A stretch of 64,000 bases of DNA from Phytophthora sp. 'mugwort' (taxonomy: Eukaryota; Oomycota; Peronosporomycetes; Peronosporales; Peronosporaceae). Location: the NCBI GenBank assembly GCA_033558025.1, contig JAUCEF010000009.1, positions 2,666,001 through 2,730,000 of the forward strand, read 5' to 3'. Numbering within the stretch: the stretch's first letter is position 1; the number at the start of each line of letters is the position of its first letter. A program made the position numbers and the translations under genes. This document shows positions 31,640-42,255 of the stretch, piece by piece. The notes beneath the pieces were generated by a model that saw only the letters and a list, made by a program, of their open reading frames with translations, did no database searches and was not told where the DNA came from.

Positions 31640-32457
31640 CTACCCATTTATAGACGGCTTCGGCATCTTCTGAGTAAATACGTCTTGCTCTCCTACTTGA
31701 TTATTACTGGTCACTATCTCGGGCTGAATACCGAATTGTGCAGGCTTCAATAAGGCGGACGATATCGGCAGGTCTCCAGTTTTAGGGAATAGATGGTTTT
31801 CGAATAACCGCATTGTTTGCACCACAAGTATCTCTACAGGTACTCTGCATCACTAAGCTGGTCGGTATTCATAAGTAGCTGGTGTATGTAGCTTAGAATG
31901 CAGTAAATCGTCAAGGAAAATGTGTTCCACTTCTTTTCTCGATAATTGAATCGGCCTTCAGATCACGTAGCTTCCAGAGTTTCATATCTGTAGAGTATCC
32001 CAGCAGCAATGCCATCTCGGCAGGCGCGTCGAGCTGGTCGTGTAGTTATACTCTCGGCAGTTACATGGACATACATCAAACAGTCCCAGGTCCGCAGGTA
32101 CCGTAGGGTCGGCATTAATTTTGTAGAGGGCCTCCGGTGGTGACTTACGGGCAAGCGCCTATGTTGGCAGCTGGTTCACCTTGTCAACGACATGGAGGAG
32201 GGTTTCTCTCCAGAGCAGGTAGCATGTAATACAGCAAAAAGTATTAGCAGCAAAAAATCAGTTTACTCTTTCCACAATTGAGTTCTCCTCGGGGGAGGTA
32301 TGCATCGTAGTCCCCATAGTGAATACTTGCTTCGCAGAAGGTACAGAGCTTGATGTTCAGGAACCCACCATCTTGGTTTGAATGCAACGTGACCACCTTG
32401 TGAGTTCCGTTGGGACCGTGTGTTCAGGCGTAGAATTAGTCGCTCCAAACTCCCCAC
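31640..32457 (-). pseudogene. Copia integrase
   Basis: In one frame near 32260-32310 the minus strand reads TMHTSPEENSIVERVN, the Glu region of the copia integrase core (usually Y.TPEQNG..ER.N). Left of it ETLLHVVDKVNQLPT and the region CLMYVHV (copia C-terminal core AF GC.AYVHV) follow, then RRACRDGIAAGILYRYETLE. The two Asp residues are not readable. Stops and shifts throughout. Confidence 0.7.
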
Positions 32458-32459
32458 CG

Positions 32460-34233
32460 CGTCACCCTAGTTTCGAAGTAGACATATTGGTGGACGAAGC
32501 TTCGTCAAAAATTGGATATAGGTTCAAATGCAGCCCGCTATCCAATAGCCGATCCATTTCGTTCGGCGCCAAGTCGGGGAGATGATTGTCTTGATTTGCC
32601 GGCACGTACCACTCCCACGCGGGCGGGTAGAAGAATGTGCTGGTAATTGCTGAGGCAGCGATGTTGGCGAGAAGCATTCCGACGGTGCAGATGCCACTGT
32701 CGTAAGTAGCTGCGGGTTGTCGCGTAGTTGCCTATCATCTTGTCCTCCCAACACTGCACGCACCTCATCGAACGTAAAATCCACCGCCTTCTCGGGTGGC
32801 TGGTGCGCAACATCACGTTTGTCGCTAGTGAAGACGCCACCAGAAAGTTATTGGTCCCAGCAGGCTACTCTGGTACACCATTGCATTTTTGCGTCCTTCC
32901 AATTCATTTTTGGCGGCACATCTTGCAATACGACTTCGGATTGTTTTTGTTACGTTCGGCGATTTCGAAGTGGAAGATGATGCACTTGACACGTTGGCAC
33001 AGTACTGCCATCTCGCTGGCTTTACTTCTCGCTTTTACCTTGTCCACCATGCCGGGCGCAATTTGCGTGTAGTGGGGGTCTTGTGCTGAATAGTTTTTGC
33101 CACCACTTGCTGCCCGTCGTGTTGCCTGCTGGCACGAGCAGTCATTTCTGCGTTCACGACCTTTGTACGTGACGCGAGATAGTGAATTCGTGTGACTGGA
33201 TGCCACGGCGAGTCACATCATCTGTTATCTTGAGGTATACGTTCATGGCGTTCGCCAACATGAGTCGCGCCACACGACAGGCCGCAATAGGACCGTCGTT
33301 TAAAAGCTATAGTGTGCTGCATCCTTAGCAGGTCATGAGTACACGTCTTTAGAGCCTGGTCTTATTGACGCTTTCTTGCGTACAAGTCTGCTAATATCAT
33401 AACCGTGTTGACGCCTCTGCCTCCCCCGAAGTATTACTAGATGAGATCCCACAGCTCGATGGGGTCAGCACGAAACACGATATTCTCGTAGCGTAGCAGT
33501 ACTTCGTCCAAAATGCACGACACCAAGTTCTTGCGACAGCGCACGCCCCAACTGTCCTTCAGCGTAGTTGTCATCCTGTCGTCGTATGATTCGTAGCCTC
33601 GCGCTAGCTGCTCCAGACGCGACATGCTGAGGCCTGCCATGAACAGCATACGGCATGTATTGTACTCTGATGCCTTGGACAGCTTCTTTCTAACTTCGAA
33701 TATATTAATCGTCTCGAACTTCGCCATGGCGTCACCTTCCTCGCTGGCAGGATCTGCAGGTACGTAGCCTTGTTCGTCGTCTGTTGCTTGGACGTAAATT
33801 AGGGAGCTTGAGCTTTGCTAGGATGCCGGGCTCTGCCGATTCCAGTAGCGAGGCTGTATCCTTGGAAGACGAAAGTGGTTTGTAGATGTCTGGCTTGCAA
33901 ATTGTCGGTGGCGTCCCATCTGGCCTTGCTTTCTGGTCAATGAGATTTCGGCATTTCTGTCACTCGAGGATGTGACTTCGACTGGTCAGGACCAATCGGG
34001 AGGGCGCTACCTCCGGATTCGGTTCCTTGATTGGTAGATATATCCGTAGCGTTTGGGCGCATAACATGAGACGTGACAGACAGACTCGAGCTCGCAGAGC
34101 CTTCGCTGTTGCCTTCGATGTCGTGCATGGTACTGCTATAAAAGAAATGAAGGCACCTAGGGGTAACATCAGATGCAAGGGCGGAAATCTTACAGGGGCT
34201 TGGGGGGGGGGGGGGAGGGGGCTCGACAGTCAA
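32460..34233 (-). pseudogene. Copia gag-like region
   Basis: The start is probably near 34130 (MHDIEGNSEGSASS, then DISTNQGTESGGSALPIGPD). The frame 33437-33727 is well formed: INIFEVRKKLSKASEYNTCR, MLFMAGLSMSRLEQLARGYE, MTTTLKDSWGVRCRKN, VLLRYENIVFRADPIELWDL. Further left, VDFTFDEVRAVLGGQDDRQL is readable near 32700-32780. Position upstream of integrase suggests Gag; a zinc knuckle cannot be shown. The frame 33437-33727 could instead be a different protein inserted here. Confidence 0.5.
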
Positions 34234-34549
34234 GAAGACGAGGAGTGGGCTATGCAGGCCAGTGCGCGCAGCACCCGTCGCCTAGCCTTCCTCGCAACCT
34301 CTACGTTATTTAGAACTGGTTGCCGCGCTGTTCACGTAGTTGTGTGCATGTCTGTCGTTAATGCGCTCAGAGATGTGGTATTGCGCTTTTGAGATCGGTC
34401 GCCTTGATTGGATGCTGTTGGGTGTGGATCCGGCAGTTGGAGATGGATAGCAATGGCTGGAGGATGTGGATGATGCCACAAGTCAACAAAGTTACGCGAC
34501 CGGGAGCATGGTATCAAATGGGTAAAAGCTTCGCTAGGAACAGGTTTTA
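34234..34549. other. No gene recognised
   Basis: Between the copia 5' end and a GATC-rich LTR-like stretch; may hold the copia 5' LTR. A run of G at 34202-34217 lies just outside. Confidence 0.35.
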
Positions 34550-35345
34550 TTTGGTGTAGCCCCCTCCAAGTTTGGTCGGTCCTCTATCAGGCGGATCCCG
34601 GTGTGGCCGGATCCGACAGTGCGCGGCATGGCCCAAAACCAAAATTTAAAGCATCTTTAGCAGTAGTTTAGGATCATTCTGGTCCAGAAGCGTAGGAAGC
34701 CAGTGGCGGAAGGATTTCGGACCGGATGAAAGATAAGGTAGAGGGTAAGATGAAGGAAAAACATAAACCAGAGTCGAATTTGATTGGAAGTGCGCATTGG
34801 TTTTAATGTTGGGGTTGAATTGACACATACTTTGATCAAGTAATATGCACTTTGTACCACGTGGCAGTTCAGTTGATAGCTTGGCTAGTGACTCCTGTCC
34901 TTCGACCCTCAACCGCCAAGTTCCCTCTACAGGAATCGGCGAGCAACGTAAAGGAAGACCCCAGCAAGGCAACAACTCCGGATCCGGTACACTATTACCG
35001 ATCCACAACGTCTACGGGTGCAAGGCCACCAAAATCAACCTACCTGTGACCCTATGCCAAAGAATTTGTGGTGCGCGGGATCGGTCAAAATATAGTAGAG
35101 ACCAGATCCGCTTCCCAACCGCGCCCATAAACCGATTAACGGAGGAGTTCCCCGATGATCCGTGATCTTCTGAACCTGGTCTCACCTTTTGTACCTTGGA
35201 TCTGCGCTCTCGAGTTTCCGAAGGATGCAGTGATGTAAAATCGTGAAAGTCCTGGCGGACGCCGTGATACGTGGAACAGCGCGGAAGTCGTCGCTGTGCT
35301 GCCGTTGGGGTTCGGATCTCGGGTGGTCTACCTTCCAATAGTGGG
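34550..35345 (+). repeat. Diverged LTR of the GATC-rich gypsy group
   Basis: Contains GTAAAGGAAGACCCCAGCAA, AACAACTCCGGATCCGGTAC and ATTACCGATCCACAACGTCT, which align in order with LTR A (AAAGGAACAAGGATAACTCC, AACAACTCCGGATCTCGTAT, ATTACGGATCCACAAGGTCT at 38102-38195). It also ends in a similar CCGATTAACGGAGGAG region. The match is clear but far from identical, so this is an older relative. Borders are approximate. Confidence 0.55.
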
Positions 35346-35669
35346 AACTGGAGTTGATCCCAGTCCAGGGTGCCTTGTGGGTCCTTTCCTTAAGTTTGCT
35401 GCCGCTTCCTTAGTGGGATCGTACGCGTTTAGAGTCGAAGCAATCGTTGGCCAAGCACGGAATTCGACAATCGAGCTGAGCACTTGAGCAGTAGTTCACT
35501 AGCGTACAGCGTCGGACAGAATGTAACTGTAACCAGCAAATCACTATCCGTACCAAATGCAAAGCAAAAGCAGAATTCTGGACAATCGAAAATAGCGAAA
35601 CTACTACTTTAACCAATGATATGTATCTAGCCATTTCGTATTTTTTAGACTGCTAGTCGGTAAAAAAAA
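35346..35669. other. No gene recognised
   Basis: Non-coding stretch upstream of the pogo-like transposase; would hold its left inverted repeat, not identified. Confidence 0.35.
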
Positions 35670-37030
35670 TGGGGGCGGCTGTTGACATCCCGTCGAGCGT
35701 GGACAGCGATGAGCCGCCGCACCATGCTGCTACCGCGCTGCACGACAGCAGGGTGTTCCACGCTGGACACTAAACGACTGGCACCGAGCCAAGGACAACA
35801 TTGCCAACTTTACTGATAGCGAAAAGCGTCTGTCGCGCGAGACAAGGCGCCGTGATATGGTGCCCTTTGGTACCGAACTAGTCACTTTCATGAAAGACAC
35901 CCGCAGGTAGTCCGGGGAGCTCACCGCTAAGGTTACGGCGGGCCTCATGCGTGATGTTCCCTCCGAGTGGCTTACCAACTACATAAAGGACAAAAGGACA
36001 CCGAGACTGCACACGACCCCCTGCTTCGCATCCTTCGTCGCTTCGCCTACCGACACGGCTTCGTGCAGCGAACGCCAAGTGGTCTCAAGGTAAATTTGCT
36101 CCTCAATTGTATTTAGCGCGAGTAAACCGTACGATGTGCTATATAAACGTGACTTATGGCTCTTATACTGTGTTTTAGATGGTCTCTAACTGTTTAATGT
36201 GGCATAATGCCACGTACTTGTTGTGATGCTGCTGCAGGAAAAGCTGATTGACCTAGTTGCCGTACGGTATGACTTTGCTAAGATATTCAACACGAGTTAC
36301 AGCTCTTTGGATGGCAATTTTAGTCTAGAATACTGATGATACCCGTATTTACTTCGACTGCCCATCATCAAAGACGCTATCGGAAAAGGATAAACCTGCC
36401 TCAATCACTGCCGAGCCGAAGCACTCTGCGCGGCTAACAGCCGTGTGCACGATCTGAACGGATGGGCTGAAGCTGCCATTGCTGGTCATCGGCGAGCCTG
36501 GGGGTCAGCATTGAACAGGAAGAGCTCAAAACTTCCCAACAGGTACAATTACAACGGTCTACATTTTCGTAATTAAACTGACACCTAATGATAAAATGCG
36601 TGCAGGACACGTCTACACTGTACAGGCAAAGGCGTGAATGGATTCCAGTGTATGGATCATTTTTCTGCGCACACTGCTCGCGCGCCTCATCACGGACGGG
36701 TCGGTTTTGCTAGCTGACAATCTCGACTACCATGTCTCAGCAGCATCTGAAGCTATTGTAACCGATGAACTATGCTCTAAGCTGCAAGCTCCTTCTAAAA
36801 ATGCCACGTCGACCTGCCAGGCGTTAGATGTGGGCATCATGGGCCCACTGAAGGCCAAGATCAAGGCGCTCTGGATGGAGAGAAACCCGCACCCTCTCTC
36901 ACAGAGTCAACGCGAAAGAAAAAGACTGCTAAAGACAAGCGGCTTGAGACAATCAAGCGAACCATTAAAGCTTGGGAGTCCTTCGACCCCAAAACGATCA
37001 GAAAGGCGTTTAACAAAGCGCTACTGACTA
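35670..37030 (+). pseudogene. Pogo/Tigger-like transposase with two introns
   Basis: Exon 1 (35670-36089) includes NDWHRAKDNIANFTDSEKRL, VTFMKDTRR and, after a shift, GLMRDVPSEWLTNYIKDKR. Intron 1 is 36090-36237 (GTAAAT..GCTGCAG); exon 2 (36238-36542) is poorly preserved; intron 2 is 36543-36605 (GTACAA..GTGCAG). Exon 3 from 36606 has GHVYTVQAKA, stop, MDSSVWIIFLRTLLARL, then SVLLADNLDYHVSAASEAIV with the second catalytic Asp, and ATSTCQALDVGIMGPLKAKI with the third (usually CQPLD.G). The end reads KDKRLETIKRTIKAWESFDP. The stop in exon 3 and shifts in exon 1 make it inactive. Confidence 0.8.
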
Positions 37031-37592
37031 ACTTTTCAAAAAGCACAAGCCCCCCTATTTTTTTTTTGCGACTAATATCACGCTAACTTTAGATCAGAGT
37101 AAAATCGAGTGGGACAACTTCTATTTATGTGCCTTCTGGTTGGGTACGTGCTGGGCAATCCAGAGTCTGGAGTCAGCTGTGTTCGCCGTTGATTGCCTAC
37201 AGCAGGTCCAGATTGCACAATTTACACAGCGATAAGGTCAATGCACTTCGGATTTTCCTCTTTACCTTACAAGTGGTTTCCCGGCAGACGGTTCTATAGT
37301 TCTTCAACTACGCAACACACACTGGTCTCGAACTTGCACATCCACGAAGATGATAGTATCCGCTTTCCGATCTGCCAGAGCCCTGATGTCGGAACATGTA
37401 TGCCCATCTGCGAACGCTGGTCGATCGAAGTCCGATATGCCCGAACCTGTATGCTGATCTGCCAGAAGGATGGTGGCGATCCAGGTGAGGGTCGATTTGG
37501 ATCGGTCGTGATCAGCCGATCACCGCCAGGTCCTGCTGGTCTCAGTCCGATGACCCGATCTCGAAGTTGTGGTACTCCAGATCTGGACAAGA
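37031..37592. other. No gene; right part resembles the GATC-rich LTR group
   Basis: The part at 37494-37530 (GATTTGGATCGGTCGTGATC) resembles 57608-57635 (GATTCAGATCGGTCGTGACC). So LTR A may have inserted into an older related element. Confidence 0.35.
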
Positions 37593-38467
37593 TGGAAGTT
37601 GGCCGGCAGCCGGAAGATCCACGCCTCCAGCGGCAGCCATAACACGTCAAAGTGATGGATCCGGACCATGCTACACGCCTGGTCTGTATATGGTACGGAT
37701 CCTGGATCCGTCCCGTGGGGTGGGGTTCTAAGTACTAGATCCGATCAGTTTAGTTCACACCGGGTTGAAGATCCGTAGCTAAAGGGAGGTAGAGTGGAGA
37801 CGGGTGGCCAGGAATAGTCAGAGATGGGATCCTGGGTTATAAGTAATCCGTAGGATAGGTTTTGGGATGGGATCCGAAGGTAGATAGGCTAAAGTATAAA
37901 TCAGAACCGAGTTTGCACTGGAAGACAGACTTGACTATAGTATAGGGGATTTCTATTGGCCCCATACATAGACCAAGTCTAAACTTTGGCGATCTTCCTG
38001 CACACGTGGCAGCCCCTGGATAGCTTTGCCAGGTCGCGCTCGCCCTTTGGCTTCTCCCCCCCCCCCCTCAGGATCCCGCTATTGGAGGCGGCAAGCATCG
38101 TAAAGGAACAAGGATAACTCCGGTAAGGAGCAAGGACACCTCAAGAAGGAACAACTCCGGATCTCGTATTTCTATTACGGATCCACAAGGTCTACGCAAT
38201 GAGCTCGATACCAAACGAACACCGGATCTCGTGCGCAGGAATACCCGCACGGATCCACCCCCTCCCAAGTCCCCACAAGGACGTCCAAGGCCCATCAAGT
38301 GCGCATCTCGTGTCAACGAGAGAGCAGTACCAGCCCGCTGACGGATGCACAAGGTGAACCACTCAGCAACTGCACGGCCGTCGGAGCACCCCTCCGTTAA
38401 TCGGTATCTGGGCGCAGTGCGTGTGAGTTGGGATCCTACTGAATTTCAGCGGATCCACTCCACCACA
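37593..38467 (+). repeat. LTR A (5' LTR of the gag-protease copy)
   Basis: 875 bp, starting TGGAAGTTGGCCGGCAGCCG and ending CCACTCCACCACA. It is nearly identical to LTR B (44117-44995, inverted) and LTR C (56352-57235). It contains a 12-base poly-C tract at 38056-38067; the other copies have 15 and 19. It is followed by a primer-binding site and gag, so it is a 5' LTR. Confidence 0.88.
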
Positions 38468-38468
38468 A

Positions 38469-38481
38469 TGGTGCGCGTGCC
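38469..38481 (+). other. Primer-binding site after LTR A
   Basis: TGGTGCGCGTGCC begins one base after the LTR end, as expected for pairing with a tRNA 3'-CCA end. LTRs B and C lack it, which fits their being 3' LTRs. Confidence 0.65.
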
Positions 38482-38583
38482 TGGATCTCTTGGCGACGCG
38501 GGATTTCACCGTGAGTCCCAAGATGATGCGCAAGTGAGCAGCGTTCGGAAGATGAACCGCCGTCGGAGACTGGATCACCGACT

Positions 38584-40795
38584 GTGTCGCTGAAAGAGAT
38601 ACCCACGGATCGGCCGAGTCATGGGAGGAGCTCTGCCGACGGAAGAGAGGACGGTCTGGCAACGGATCAGGAAGAGAAACCTCGCTTTCCTCTCCCGGTC
38701 CCTTCGGGGACCCCTGCAGGTCTTGACGCGAGTCAGGACGTGCCGGACGGAGGTTCGTTCGCGAGAGCGAATGATCCATCATCCACTGCCACCCCAGCGG
38801 CCTCAAGTTTCACGTCAAAGAAGAAGACGAAGACAGCACGGAAGGAACGCAAGGCACCAGGCTCGGATAGCGAATATCGTGCTGCATTGACGTCTACTTG
38901 ATCACGATCTAAGCTGGAGTCGGCGTACGTGGGCACGGAGCTGAACGACTTCCTGCGCAAGGACCCAGTGATGCGGATCCTGCAGCTGAAGCAGCTCGGG
39001 TCCCTCACCGGACCTGTGTCGCCCCCCTTCGTCAACCACAAACAAGCTGGACGCCGCAATGGATCTGCTGAGGATGCTGGAAGAAGCCGGCCTTACGGCA
39101 GGAGCGTTCGACACTGACGACCTGTTCCAGTTGGACGCCGACACGATCCGGATCTCTGCCGCGTCGCTCTTCAACTTGCTGAAGCCCTTCGTGGACGAGC
39201 GATCGGCGGCCGCAGCGCTCGAGACCAAGACCGAGCGCAACTCGACAATCGAGGCCAAGGCCGGATACGTCTCGTCGCCCGAGATCAAGGCGGCGTACAC
39301 CAGGTCGCCGGAGACCACACCGGATCATCGCAGTAGGCGTCGGCTACGTCAGAAGTCGATCCAGCAAGCTCATCCGAGCCGCGACGGATGTCGCTTGGGC
39401 CAGCCAGTGCCGCGATGCTGCAGTCACGTTTTGCGAGCACTCTGGCAGATAAGATCCCGGCTCCGCGTCTGGTGAGACCGTCACAAGCCCGGATCCGGTC
39501 AGCGGATCCGGCCAGCGGATCCAGCCCAGGAACCGACGAGTGGTCTGGAGACGTACTTCCAAGCGGCTATGGCACGTTTCCTGACGACGACGTCAAGAGG
39601 TCAGGGCTCCGCCACCGGCTCCGTCCTCACGCGGTCCGGGATCGCAGGATGTCGACATGGAATCGGTGGGATCGCAAGATCACCACCCCGAGCGACTGGA
39701 AGTATAATCCGGATGACCTCGACATGGGGTCCACGAGAGGCACGGCTATGACAGTGGCAGCAGTCGTTCCGACTGGATCGTCGACGGTTCAACGCGTCAA
39801 GATATCGGCCAGCTCGGATCTGAAGAAATTCACAGGCAAGGATCATGACGAAGAGCGTGCACGAGGGTGGATCAGCAAAGTCAAGTCTGCATTCACGAGG
39901 GATCAAGCTACAGACGAAGAGAAATGGCTTACATTCGAGAATCTGCTTATCGGATCCACGAGGAACTGGTACAGCAGCTGAGCCGATCCACGCGGTCGAA
40001 GTGGAGTGACTTGCTCAGGAGCTTCCAGACGCAGTATTGCGGATTGGGAGTCTCGGTAGCATGGCAATGCTACCACGCGCGTAAGCGCGCAGAGGAGACG
40101 TCGCTAGAGTATCTGCATCGCCTCAACGTTGCAGGCATGCGCGCGAGGCTGAAGATCAAGGATGGCGACGCGAAGTCCCGTCGCGAGCACGTGGAACGCT
40201 TCATCGAGACTCTGAGAGACCAGGATCTTGCGGATCAGCTCACACTGCTGCGCTTTGGCTGACGCGGACCTGCTGGAGGACGTGCTGCAAGCGCACGAAG
40301 TCGCGCCAGAAGAAGGCGACCGGATTCGGCAAGTACCAATCCAAGCCGAGTCCTGCGCCACCAACGACGCCAGCCCTCGCTGTACGCGCTAAAATCAAGA
40401 TCCCCGAGTCCGGATCGGACTCCGAGAAGTCAGGATCCGAAGGCGAACTGCGCCGAGCGTACGTGACGGCGGTGAGTGACCAGTCTCAGGCATTTGCAAC
40501 AACGGATCCACCAAGAGCACCGGATCCTCGGTGCTCGAACGATGCACCAGAGGATCCTCGACAGCAGGATCGCCACCCGCGTTTCGGTAGAGATGACCAG
40601 ATGCGATGCTCGCAGTGCGGGTCGCGTAAGCACTCGGGATCTTGGGTGTTGGAAGCGTCCGATCTGTCAGAAGTGCGGCAAGAGAGGACATCCGTCAGAT
40701 CGGTGTTTCTTCGTGTGTCGTGGCTGTGGCGAACTCCACGATCACGGCAAGTGCCAGATGGAAGAGTTCTACAACCTCATCCGTCAGTGATTTGA
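38584..40795 (+). pseudogene. Gag of the GATC-rich gypsy family (copy 1)
   Basis: Read over several frames. An early Ser/Pro-rich part is followed by a basic patch (SKKKTKTARKERK), a stop at 38899, LNDFLRKDPVMRILQLKQLG, and LDAAMDLLRMLEEAGLTAGA (39047-39110). The capsid-like domain begins near 39800: SSDLKKFTGKDHDEERARGW, KVKSAFTRDQATDEEKWLTF, then STRSKWSDLLRSFQTQYCGL, KRAEETSLEYLHRLNVAGMR, ERFIETLRDQDLADQLTLLR. The nucleocapsid has three Cys/His knuckles: CSQCGSRKHS near 40608, CQKCGKRGHPSDRC at 40665-40706, and CRGCGELHDHGKC after it. Frameshifts near 39970, 40260 and 40640. Confidence 0.8.
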
Positions 40796-40864
40796 CCCCG
40801 GCAAGCATCCTGGACTACTGCCTGAGGCTGCTGAGAAAATGTTAAGCTAGGACGCTCGCTGGAT

Positions 40865-41446
40865 TTGAACCCGGTACGAGACGAGCGTTCTAGCTCATCC
40901 ATCTATGCATTCGTGGAGAAGAAGCCGAAGGATCATGTTAGCGGATCGCGAGCTGATCTATTTGGTAATACATATGAACGTCATAAGAAACGTACCGCTA
41001 TGGTTGCAAGTCTTCGACCTGTTGACGACTACCAACGATCCGAGGTCACGATGACTTTGGATCTGCGGCCCGGCGAGTCGCGCGGATACTGGAAGTACCA
41101 TGTCCTCGGCAAACAATTCAAGCAGGCGAAAGAGAACAGCAAGATCAAAAACGTCAAGGCTGTGGCGTTTCTGGACTCAGGATCCGAGGTGTCGATCATC
41201 GACGCCACTTTTGCACGTAAGGTAGGATGCCATATCGACACAAATCAGAGTCAAGAATGCCTCGGAATTGGTGAAAAGCTGTATGTCGCGGAAGGACGCA
41301 CACGGATCAAGCTTACCTTGGCGGGATCCTTGGTGTACTTCTACGACGTCTGGGTGGGAGGCGATCTGTCGCCGGACTACCAAACAATCCTCGGCATGGA
41401 CTTCTTGGTCCCGGCTGGGATCCGGCTGGATCTCAGCAACGGATAA
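40865..41446 (+). CDS. Aspartic protease of the GATC-rich gypsy family
   Basis: A 193-aa open frame. AVAFLDSGSEVSIIDATFAR at residues 99-118 has the retroviral protease active site DSG (residues 104-106). Flap and C-terminal strands follow (SQECLGIGEKLYVAEGRTRI, YQTILGMDFLVPAGIRLDLS; the latter is the typical ILG.DFL.). The domain is complete, unlike most of this element. The next frame (41588-42250) continues the polyprotein toward RT but stops before it. Confidence 0.8.
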   Translation: MNPVRDERSSSSIYAFVEKKPKDHVSGSRADLFGNTYERHKKRTAMVASLRPVDDYQRSEVTMTLDLRPGESRGYWKYHVLGKQFKQAKENSKIKNVKAVAFLDSGSEVSIIDATFARKVGCHIDTNQSQECLGIGEKLYVAEGRTRIKLTLAGSLVYFYDVWVGGDLSPDYQTILGMDFLVPAGIRLDLSNG

Positions 41447-42255
41447 GGTGCGAGTCATGTTGCAGGGGCGCCGCCAGATCTTCAACGATAGAGCCCGCCC
41501 GGTGTTTGTGGGCGAGCATCTGACGGTGGGGGTCGCAGAATCCATGGAGCTCCCGCTGTGGATCCGTGTGTCTGACAATGAAAAGCTGTGGTTAGTTCGC
41601 GTGAGAGCTGGGTGCCCACCCTAGTTAAAGGCCCGAGCAGGATCCGCTACCTACATATCACGAACCTGGGCGACACGAAGCTGATCTTGAACAGGGACGT
41701 GCATATCGGATTGTGGCTGACTGGGGATCACGTTCCTCGCCAGCCGGGCTTCGTCTCTGTGGGATCCCGGCGCTACGCCGAGTGGCAAACCCTGGCGTGG
41801 GAATCCACTACGGATGCAGCATCCGCCGTAGCAGCGACGCCTCCAGCGCCGGATCTGGAGCCCGCAGTTGATCGGGTGGAGTACGACCCGCCGACATGGA
41901 TCCTGCCGCAACCGAAGGCACCTGAACCCACAGGAAGTGAGAACGAGCACCAGGAGGCGTACAGGGTGGCGGTGACCCGCCCTCTGAATGCAAGTCGGGG
42001 ACAGAACAGTGCGACACCTGATTTGAGACATGGGCGTAATCACGCCCTGTCTCGTGCACCCGGTATCGGTGACGTGTATGCTGGATGGACAATCGGCGCG
42101 AAGGTCGCGATATCTGACGGAGACCCAAGAGAAGCCTCAGTGGTGCAAGAGGGTGCGGCAGGCGCGCCCGAGGACGACGGTCAAAGTGAGACCTCGCACG
42201 ATCCCGCCCGAGGCTGGGACCCCGAGATCGACCCGCCGACAGACGTCACTGTCCC
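41447..42255 (+). pseudogene. Gypsy polyprotein linker after protease
   Basis: A short shift after 41446 is followed by VGEHLTVGVAESMELPLWIR and then the open frame 41588-42280 (IRYLHITNLGDTKLILNRDV, HIGLWLTGDHVPRQPGFVSV, RRYAEWQTLAWEST, PPTWILPQPKAPEPTG). This is the usual low-conservation linker between protease and RT. RT itself does not follow; gag of another copy does, so the element is truncated or recombined here. Confidence 0.6.

Larger units (their letters stand above)
28208..34233 (-). mobile_element. Ty1/copia retrotransposon, minus strand, split by a pogo-like element
   Basis: From right to left: gag-like sequence (32460-34233), integrase (31640-32457), reverse transcriptase N-terminal part (31055-31487), foreign pogo-like DNA (29098-31052), reverse transcriptase C-terminal part (28566-29097), RNase H (28208-28588). 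The gag-integrase-RT-RNase H order defines copia. No LTR pair was recognised. Frameshifts and stops occur throughout. Confidence 0.8.

Noticed and set aside
33937..34233. ORF starting with a run of eight prolines
   Set aside because: The run is the complement of a poly-G tract at 34202-34217; the copia gag start is more likely further inside.
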